Positions 1 through 5,106 of a stretch of DNA of 5,106 bases are shown here, piece after piece (position 1 is the stretch's first letter; the number at the start of each line of letters is the position of its first letter). The notes below the pieces were generated by a model. It was not told where the DNA came from. It saw only the letters and a program-made list of their open reading frames with translations, and searched no databases. The position numbers and the translations under genes are program-made. The DNA comes from Planctomycetaceae bacterium (GTDB taxonomy: Bacteria > Planctomycetota > Planctomycetia > Pirellulales > Pirellulaceae), in contig DMPQ01000435.1 of assembly GCA_003455945.1 (NCBI GenBank), positions 2,502 to 7,607 of the forward strand. Reading direction: 5' to 3'.

Positions 1-1017
1 GGCTATACCGAGTCGAACAACCACTCGCCGGCCCTCTTCGCGATGAACACCGGCTTCGCGCGAATGGGTTTCCCGTGCGTCGGATCCTGGGTCACCTACG
101 GCCTGGGGAGCGAAAGTCGCGATCTGCCCGGCTTCGTCGTGATGAGCGATCCGAAGGGGCGCGGACTGCCGAAGGGGAACGCCGCGAACTGGAGCGCCGG
201 CTTCCTCCCCGGCGTCTTTCAGGGGACTCACCTGAAGCCGACCGGCGATCCGATCGACAACCTGCAGCGTCCCGGCGGAGCGACCGACGAGACGCAGCGA
301 GGGCAACTCGATCTGATCGGCGAGCTGAACCGGCGCCATCGCGAGACGCGGCGCGGCGAAGGGGAACTCGCGGCGCGGATCGAGAGCTTTGAGCTGGCGT
401 ATCGGATGCAGACGGTCGCGCCGGAAACGCTCGATCTGAACGACGAACCGCCGTACTTGCGCGATCGTTACGGGATCGACGATCCCGCCTGCGACCATTT
501 CGCGCGCCAATGTCTGACCGCTCGGCGGCTGGTCGAACGCGGCGTCCGTTTCGTCCAGATCTACTCGGGCGGGATGGAGAATCAGCGATCGTGGGACGGC
601 CATAACGACATCCGCGGCAATCACTCGCAGTTCGCCGGCGAGACCGACAAGCCGGTCGCGGCGCTGTTGGGGGATCTCGAGGAGCGAGGACTGCTGGACG
701 AAACGCTGGTGATCTGGTGCGGCGAGTTCGGACGATTGCCGATCGCTCAGGTCGGCGCCCAACCGGGGCGCGATCACAACCCGCACTGCTTCTCGGCCTG
801 GATGGCAGGGGGCGGAGTGAAAGGGGGATTCAGCTACGGCGAATCGGACGAGATCGGCTACAAGGCCGCGGTGAATCGGGTCCATCTGAACGACCTGCAC
901 GCGACCATCCTGCATCTGCTCGGCCTGAACCACGAGCGACTGACCTATCGCTACAACGGCCGCGACTTTCGCCTGACCGACGTCGCCGGCAAGGTGATCC
1001 GCGAGATCCTGGCCTGA
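1..1017 (+). CDS. DUF1501 domain protein, C-terminal part (5' end outside window)
   Basis: The frame is open from base 1 and ends at TGA 1015-1017, giving 338 residues. Family members are usually about 450-490 residues, so roughly the first 120-150, including any Tat-type signal peptide, are missing. Numbering from base 1, the typical DUF1501 (PF07394) blocks appear in order: DLPGFVV at 41-47, WSAGFLPGVFQGT at 64-76, QRGQLDL near 99, ELAYRMQ at 131-137, RGVRFVQIYSGG near 180-191, WDGH at 198-201, GEFGR at 241-245, GRDHNP at 256-261, AGGGVKGG, NDLHATILHLLGL from 297, and a closing GRDFRLTDV block. DUF1501 is related to the alkaline phosphatase/sulfatase fold group; no substrate is established. 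D199, H201, D258, H259 and H300 are candidate metal ligands by inference only. The WCGEFGRLP and VHLNDLH spellings differ from the WGGEFGRTP and VHVHDLH forms I also recall, and probably mark a subfamily. DUF1501 genes often follow a DUF1549/DUF1553 cytochrome-like gene, which could lie upstream. Confidence 0.93.
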   Translation, partial: GYTESNNHSPALFAMNTGFARMGFPCVGSWVTYGLGSESRDLPGFVVMSDPKGRGLPKGNAANWSAGFLPGVFQGTHLKPTGDPIDNLQRPGGATDETQRGQLDLIGELNRRHRETRRGEGELAARIESFELAYRMQTVAPETLDLNDEPPYLRDRYGIDDPACDHFARQCLTARRLVERGVRFVQIYSGGMENQRSWDGHNDIRGNHSQFAGETDKPVAALLGDLEERGLLDETLVIWCGEFGRLPIAQVGAQPGRDHNPHCFSAWMAGGGVKGGFSYGESDEIGYKAAVNRVHLNDLHATILHLLGLNHERLTYRYNGRDFRLTDVAGKVIREILA

Positions 1018-1106
1018 ACGGCGGCGAGGCGCGAGGGCGAGTCGCTCGGCTCAGACTCGTCGAGTCGATCGACCGCAACGACAGGCGTCTCGCCCGACCT
1101 GTTTGC

Positions 1107-1142
1107 CCGGCCGTCAAGGTTTGACTGGCCGGCACTTCTTTC
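1107..1142 (+). terminator. Probable intrinsic terminator after the DUF1501 gene
   Basis: The arm CCGGCCGTCAA (1107-1117) pairs with TTGACTGGCCGG (1121-1132). This makes an 11-bp stem with one bulged T (1126) and a GGT loop (1118-1120). A short T-rich tail, TTCTTT (1136-1141), follows. The hairpin lies 90 bp past the DUF1501 stop, where a terminator would be expected. The tail is short and interrupted, so termination may be weak, or the structure may serve as a 3' end protecting the mRNA. Pairing was worked out by hand. Confidence 0.5.
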
Positions 1143-1222
1143 GCAGCCGTCGACGTCGCTATCGTGCGAACGGTTCGACCAGTCTTCGCGAATTGCGTCC
1201 CCCTCGAGGTCCCGGAAGGCAA

Positions 1223-1234
1223 GCGGGATCCCGC
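1223..1234. repeat. 12-bp perfect palindrome GCGGGATCCCGC
   Basis: A perfect inverted repeat of 6 bp per arm without a spacer lies upstream of the kinase gene. It could be an operator half-site pair for a dimeric regulator, or chance in GC-rich DNA. It is too short, and has no loop, to be a good RNA hairpin. Confidence 0.35.
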
Positions 1235-1260
1235 GTCGTTCCGATGGTCGGACGGAGAGC

Positions 1261-1288
1261 GTCGGACGACACGGAGCGTTCGTCCGGC
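1261..1288 (+). promoter_or_regulatory. Strong stem-loop in the kinase gene leader
   Basis: CGGACGA (1263-1269) pairs with TCGTCCG (1280-1286). Inside it ACG (1271-1273) pairs with CGT (1277-1279) around a GAG loop, with C1270 bulged. Outside it a G-U wobble and a G-C pair extend the stem to 12 pairs. No T run follows, so it does not look like an intrinsic terminator. The 8-mer GTCGGACG occurs at 1247-1254 and again at 1261-1268, so the 5' arm has a nearby copy that could form an alternative pairing. Its position about 115 bp before the start codon fits an RNA element in the leader, but its function is unknown. Confidence 0.4.
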
Positions 1289-1293
1289 CGAAG

Positions 1294-1320
1294 CGAGTCG
1301 ATCGAGTCGAGTCGATCGAG
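1294..1320. repeat. 14-bp tandem repeat, CGAGTCGATCGAG x2
   Basis: The 13-mer CGAGTCGATCGAG is present at 1294-1306 and 1308-1320, separated by one T, so the period is 14 bp. Each copy contains the 8-bp palindrome TCGATCGA. Twelve of the 13 bases recur at 1061-1072 in the same intergenic region, and again at 3669-3680 inside the kinase gene, where they encode part of VESID. The intergenic copies may be protein-binding sites or a small slippage expansion. Confidence 0.6.
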
Positions 1321-1330
1321 GTGATACGTC

Positions 1331-1375
1331 GGGGCAACCGGCCGGGGTGCACGCTCGCGATCAGGGGCGGTGGGG
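1331..1375 (+). other. Four GGGG runs just upstream of the kinase start
   Basis: GGGG occurs at 1331-1334, 1344-1347, 1364-1367 and 1372-1375, with spacers of 9, 16 and 4 nt. This could fold as a long-loop G-quadruplex in the leader, 26 nt before the start codon. It competes with a 6-bp stem of GCGATC (1357-1362) with GATCGC (1375-1380). The loops are longer than in canonical quadruplexes, so this is only a possibility. Confidence 0.25.
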
Positions 1376-1390
1376 ATCGCCGACGAGAGC

Positions 1391-1394
1391 GGAG
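1391..1394 (+). promoter_or_regulatory. Shine-Dalgarno GGAG for the kinase gene
   Basis: GGAG lies 7 nt before ATG 1402, which is good spacing. It decides the start, because the frame stays open further upstream and contains another possible start (GTG 1321) that lacks a comparable site. Confidence 0.7.
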
Positions 1395-1401
1395 ATCACG
1401 G

Positions 1402-4400
1402 ATGGCGAGCGTGCGACGAAATCGATCGGTCGAGCGAAGCGCCGGCTGGTGGGTCGCCATCGGCTGGACCGTCGCCTCGGCGGCTGCCACGTTGGGGCTG
1501 ATCGCCGACGCCGCCGAAGCGCTCCCTCAGCTGATTCTCTTCTCGCTCGGACTGACGTTGGCTCTGGCCGGGATCGCGAGGATGGAGTCGGGGCGTCTGC
1601 GCGATCGCCTGCGGCTGCGCCTGCGATTGCAGCGAGCCCGATCGGCGCGGCGACACGGCAACGTTGCGGCGAATGCCCGCCACTCGTCGAGCTCGTCGTC
1701 GCTCGACGGGACGATCGGCTTCGAACTGGACGAGCAGCGCCGCTTCGTCGTCGTCTCGGACGAGTTCGCCGCCTGGTGCGGATTCGGTCGTGACTATCTG
1801 CTCGGTCGTCCGGCGTCGGCTCTTTGCGAAGGGAACTCCGCGGAGTCGCTGATTCCCGAGTTGGCGTTCGAGGCGAGTCGTCGTCGCGCCTGGCACGGCA
1901 CGCTGCGCTGGTCGGGAAGTGACGGGCGGCAGCGCACCGCGCTCGGCTCATTGGTACGCGTCGTCGTCGGGCGAACGGTCCGCTTCCGCTGGGTCGGTTT
2001 CGATACGACCGAACAGGAACGGCGGATGGAGCGTCTGGCATCGGAACGCAGCCACCTGGATGCGATCTTCCACGCCAGCCCGTCGGCGATGCTCGTGGTC
2101 GATGCCGACGGACGAGTCCGCCGCGCCAATCGGCTGGCTCGCCGCTGGTTCGGCCCGGGGGACCCGACCGGCAAGCAACTGATGAGCGATCTCTTCCGGG
2201 TCGTGTCGATCGACGGCGAACGGACGTCGGCCGAACAGCATCCGTTCCATCGGATCCGGCGGTCGGGCGAGCCGCTGCTGGACGATCGGTGGCGGCTGGA
2301 AGATCCGGCAGCCGAAGGGCGGATCGTGTCGGTCTACGGAACGCCGATCACCGATGCGCGCGGAGCGTTCGCGGGCTGCGTGCTGAACCTGCACGACCTG
2401 ACCGAGCAGACCGAGAATCGCATGCGGCTGCACGACTATCGCCAGCGTCTGGAACTGGCGTTCGAGGGGAGCGGCACCGCGATCTGGGACTGGTACGTCG
2501 ATTCGGGCGCGCTCGTCCTCTCGCAGCGATGGAGCGAGGTGCTGGGTTACGACGCGGCGGAGCTGGAGCCGCGGATCGAGACCTGGACTCGGCTGACTCA
2601 TCCCGACGATCTCGACGCGCTGCTCGCTTCGATCCAGCGGCACTTCCAGGGCGAGACGCCTCATTTCGAATCCGAACTGCGGATGCGACGGCGCGACGGC
2701 AGCTACCGCTGGCTGTCGATCCGAGGACGCCTGATCTCGCGCGATCGCGACGGTCTGCCGCTGAGAATTCTCGGCGTGATGCTCGACATCGATGCTCAGC
2801 GGAGCGCTCGCGAAACGGCCGAGCGGCAGAGCGCACTGCTGGAGAACGTGCTGGATCTCGTCCCCTATGCGATCTGGTGGAAGGATCGGGACGGTCGCTA
2901 TTCGGGGGCGAATCGGGCGTTCGTTCGAGCGCTCGGCATCGACGGTCCGGCGGAGCTGATCGGTCGAACGGACGACGAACTCACGTGGTCATCGTCCGCG
3001 CTGGAACGTCTGGCGGTCGACGACCGGACGATCATGGGGACGTGCGAGAGTCGCTTGGGGCGGCAGGAGCTGCTCCGAATGGCGAGCGGCGATCTGAGAA
3101 CGCTCCTCGTGAGCAAGGTCCCTCTGCGCGGTGCCGACGGCGGATCGATCGGAGTGCTCGGCTGCTTCGACGACATCACGGACCGGCGACGTGCCGAGAG
3201 CGACCTGCGCCGCATGAGCGATCGCGCGGTCGAAGCGACTCGCGAGCTCGAACTGAGTCGCGAACGCCTGGAGCTGGCGCTGACGGCGACCGATGACGTC
3301 CTGTTCGATTGGAACGTCGCCGAGGATCAGGTCACCCTGTCGACTCTCTGGACCGGCCTGTTGGCCGAGGATCAGCCCGTTCCGCGCAACCGCCGCGACT
3401 GGTTCGCGCTGATCCATCCGGAGGATCTCGATCGAGCGGAGCGGGAGCTCGCGGATCACTTCTCGGGCCTCACCTCGCAGTGCGATCTCGAGTACCGGAT
3501 CCGCGACGCGCAGAGCGGCTATCGATGGATCCTGACGCGCGCCAGGCTGCTCGAGCGAGACGAGCACGGACGGCCGCTCCGTCTGGTCGGTACGCACACC
3601 GACATCTCGCGTCGCAAGGGGATCGAGGAAGAGCTGGTTCGGCTCCGAGGGCAGCTCGCGATCGCGGTCGAGTCGATCGATGCGGGGCTGGTGATGGTCG
3701 ACGCCGAACGACGGATCCAGTTGGTGAATCGACGATTCCGCGAGATGTATCCCGAGGTGGCGGAGTTGGCGGTTCCCGGAGCCGACTATCGCGCCGTGCT
3801 CCGCACGTATGCCGAGCGCGTTCCGTCGGTCCGATGCGAACTGTCGACCGACTCGTGGACCGAACGGACGTTGACCGCGATCGATCGGGGTCAGGACGAG
3901 CGCAACGAGGAGTTGCCGAATCGGCATGTCCACGTCTCGGATCGACCGACGGTCGACGGAGGGTTCGTCAGTCTGCGGACCGACCTGACGCTGCTGATGA
4001 CGACGCAGCGGGAACTCGATCGGGCGCGCCGCGCGGCCGAGGTGGCGAATCGCGCGAAGAGCGAGTTTCTGGCGAACATGAGTCACGAGATTCGGACGCC
4101 GATGACCTCGATTCTCGGGTTTGCCGACCTGCTGCTCGCCGAACCCGATCCCGAGCTGCGGGCGGAACATGTCCGGACGATTCGCCGCAACGGACGCCAT
4201 CTGCTCGCGATCATCAACGACATTCTCGACCTCTCGAAGATCGAGGCGGGGAGGCTGGATCTGGAATCAGCGTGCTTCGATCTGCCGGCGATGCTGCGCG
4301 AGCTGCAGGATCTCTTCGGCGAGACCGCGCGGCTCAAGAACGTGACCCTGCGGGTGACGGCGGCGGCGGATCTACCGCGTTGGGTGACAGGCGACGTCGT

Positions 4401-5106
4401 CCGGCTGCGCCAGGTGCTGTTGAATCTGGTGTCGAACGCGGTGAAGTTCACGACACACGGGACGATCGACGTCGACGCCTGTCGTGAGGCTGATGGCGCT
4501 CTGCGTTTCGCCGTCCACGACACCGGCATCGGCATCGCGGCGGACAAGCAGGCGCAGATCTTCGAAGCGTTCGCGCAGGCCGAGCAGGGGACGACCAGGC
4601 GCTTCGGTGGTACCGGGCTCGGGCTGTCGATCGCGCGTGAACTGGTACGCCTGATGAGTGGCGAGATCGGGGTGCAGAGTTCACCGGGCGAGGGTTCATG
4701 CTTCTGGTTTCGAGTCCGCCTCCCCGAGGCAACGGCGCCGGCGGCGGCGGGGCGCCGTGCCGTCGCCGGGTCTTTCGCCGGTCGCCGTGTTCTGGTCGCC
4801 GAGGATGACCCGGTCAACGCCGAGGTGACGCGGGCAACGCTGCTGCACTACGGAATTGACGTCGTGCTGGTGCCCGACGGTGAGCAGGCTGTGACCGAGC
4901 AGGCGCGCCAACCCTTCGACCTGGTGCTGATGGACTGCCAGATGCCGCGAATGGACGGCTTCGAGGCGACACGCCGGATTCGCGAGGTGGAGAAGCTGCG
5001 CGGTACGCAGCGGACGCCGGTGGTTGCGCTGACGGCGCACGCCATGGCAGGCTACCGTGACGAGTGCCTGCAGGCGGGAATGGACGACTACCTGGTGAAG
5101 CCGTTC
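1402..5106 (+). CDS. Multi-PAS hybrid sensor histidine kinase (3' end outside window)
   Basis: The frame is open for 1,235 codons and runs off the window. Two hydrophobic helices (about 14-35 and 41-59) form a membrane hairpin with only a few periplasmic residues. An Arg-rich segment (60-90) and a Ser run (95-100) follow. Six PAS-like modules come next: 102-204 (weak), 215-336, 346-468 (PAS_3 type, HPDDL), 477-599, 624-738 (PAS_3 type, HPEDL) and 750-872 (PAS_7 type, SDRPTVDGGFVSLRTD). A short coiled coil lies near 595-625. HisKA carries the H box SHEIRTP with phospho-acceptor H895. HATPase_c has the N box (N1008, N1012), G1 box DTGIGI (1040-1045) and G2 box GGTGLGLSI (1069-1077). The receiver starts near 1129 with acidic D1135/D1136, phospho-acceptor D1178, T1211 and K1233. 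All key residues are intact, so autophosphorylation and transfer to D1178 are expected. The signal is probably cytoplasmic or membrane-borne; ligand and partner are unknown. A second receiver or an HPt domain may follow. Confidence 0.95.
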   Translation, partial: MASVRRNRSVERSAGWWVAIGWTVASAAATLGLIADAAEALPQLILFSLGLTLALAGIARMESGRLRDRLRLRLRLQRARSARRHGNVAANARHSSSSSSLDGTIGFELDEQRRFVVVSDEFAAWCGFGRDYLLGRPASALCEGNSAESLIPELAFEASRRRAWHGTLRWSGSDGRQRTALGSLVRVVVGRTVRFRWVGFDTTEQERRMERLASERSHLDAIFHASPSAMLVVDADGRVRRANRLARRWFGPGDPTGKQLMSDLFRVVSIDGERTSAEQHPFHRIRRSGEPLLDDRWRLEDPAAEGRIVSVYGTPITDARGAFAGCVLNLHDLTEQTENRMRLHDYRQRLELAFEGSGTAIWDWYVDSGALVLSQRWSEVLGYDAAELEPRIETWTRLTHPDDLDALLASIQRHFQGETPHFESELRMRRRDGSYRWLSIRGRLISRDRDGLPLRILGVMLDIDAQRSARETAERQSALLENVLDLVPYAIWWKDRDGRYSGANRAFVRALGIDGPAELIGRTDDELTWSSSALERLAVDDRTIMGTCESRLGRQELLRMASGDLRTLLVSKVPLRGADGGSIGVLGCFDDITDRRRAESDLRRMSDRAVEATRELELSRERLELALTATDDVLFDWNVAEDQVTLSTLWTGLLAEDQPVPRNRRDWFALIHPEDLDRAERELADHFSGLTSQCDLEYRIRDAQSGYRWILTRARLLERDEHGRPLRLVGTHTDISRRKGIEEELVRLRGQLAIAVESIDAGLVMVDAERRIQLVNRRFREMYPEVAELAVPGADYRAVLRTYAERVPSVRCELSTDSWTERTLTAIDRGQDERNEELPNRHVHVSDRPTVDGGFVSLRTDLTLLMTTQRELDRARRAAEVANRAKSEFLANMSHEIRTPMTSILGFADLLLAEPDPELRAEHVRTIRRNGRHLLAIINDILDLSKIEAGRLDLESACFDLPAMLRELQDLFGETARLKNVTLRVTAAADLPRWVTGDVVRLRQVLLNLVSNAVKFTTHGTIDVDACREADGALRFAVHDTGIGIAADKQAQIFEAFAQAEQGTTRRFGGTGLGLSIARELVRLMSGEIGVQSSPGEGSCFWFRVRLPEATAPAAAGRRAVAGSFAGRRVLVAEDDPVNAEVTRATLLHYGIDVVLVPDGEQAVTEQARQPFDLVLMDCQMPRMDGFEATRRIREVEKLRGTQRTPVVALTAHAMAGYRDECLQAGMDDYLVKPF

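Larger units (their letters stand above)
1018..1401. other. 384-bp intergenic region / leader of the kinase gene
   Basis: No convincing gene lies here. The frames that stay open through it give Arg/Ser/Pro-rich translations with no recognisable domain, as expected where GC-rich DNA has few stop codons. The kinase frame is also open back to the DUF1501 stop at 1015-1017, but the first ATG is 1402. Features inside, in order, are a terminator-like hairpin (1107-1132), a 12-bp palindrome (1223-1234), a strong hairpin (1261-1288), a 14-bp tandem repeat (1294-1320), a G-rich stretch (1331-1375) and the ribosome binding site (1391-1394). I could not find a good sigma-70-type promoter. A partial sigma-54-like match sits at 1130-1145. 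Confidence 0.75.

Noticed and set aside
1121..1149. Sigma-70 promoter based on TTGACT at 1121-1126
   Set aside because: No -10-like hexamer lies 16-18 bp downstream, and the TTGAC is explained as an arm of the hairpin.
1321..1401. Earlier kinase start at GTG 1321
   Set aside because: It would add 27 mostly basic residues without a good ribosome binding site, while ATG 1402 has GGAG at ideal spacing and is followed directly by the membrane helices.
1015..1402. Read-through fusion of DUF1501 and the kinase, since both are in one frame with only TGA 1015-1017 between them
   Set aside because: The DUF1501 protein ends at its normal family C-terminus, the sequence between does not look coding, and a hairpin follows the stop.
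951..1490. Minus-strand open frame covering the intergenic region
   Set aside because: The translation is low in complexity and Arg/Ser/Thr-rich, it overlaps the ends of both real genes, and it has no recognisable family.
1164..1793. Plus-strand frame starting in the intergenic region and running into the kinase gene
   Set aside because: It overlaps the real kinase start in another frame, and its Arg/Gly/Ala-rich translation has no domain.
2989..4200. 403-codon open frame on the minus strand opposite the kinase
   Set aside because: It lies fully antisense to PAS and kinase-coding DNA whose plus-strand protein is clear. The GC-rich codon use leaves few stops on the opposite strand, and the translation shows no domain.
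3309..4487. 392-codon plus-strand frame overlapping the kinase
   Set aside because: It gives an Arg/Ser/Gly-rich translation in a shifted frame, with no motif, over DNA that encodes PAS and HisKA in frame 1.

Overview
The window is GC-rich, single-orientation bacterial DNA that most resembles Planctomycetota. The evidence is a DUF1501 protein of the kind that is greatly expanded in that phylum, a very large multi-PAS hybrid sensor kinase, and codon use dominated by CGA, TCG, GTC and GAT. The order or genus cannot be read from the sequence.

Layout: (1) 1-1017, + strand, is the C-terminal part (338 residues) of a DUF1501 protein; its start lies before the window. (2) 1018-1401 is a 384-bp gap with no convincing gene. 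It holds a terminator-like hairpin at 1107-1132, a 12-bp perfect palindrome at 1223-1234, a second strong hairpin at 1261-1288, a 14-bp tandem repeat at 1294-1320, four GGGG runs at 1331-1375, and a ribosome binding site just before the next start. (3) 1402-5106, + strand, is one uninterrupted reading frame of 1,235 codons that runs off the right edge. It encodes a membrane-anchored hybrid histidine kinase: two transmembrane helices with almost no periplasmic loop, about six PAS modules, HisKA, HATPase_c, and a receiver domain cut just after its conserved KPF motif.

How the genes relate: both genes point the same way, but the 384-bp gap and the hairpin after the first gene suggest separate transcription units. 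DUF1501 proteins are probably exported and belong to the alkaline phosphatase/sulfatase-like fold group. The kinase is a signalling protein, and nothing in the sequence links the two functionally. The kinase catalytic and phospho-acceptor residues are all intact (H895, N1012, D1040, the G2 box, D1178, T1211, K1233), so it should be active.

I see no mobile element, CRISPR array, tRNA or rRNA. The parts most worth a second look are the structured leader of the kinase gene, the strong enrichment of GATC and GCGATCGC, and a change in composition near the end of the kinase gene. I did not find a clearly new biological system.
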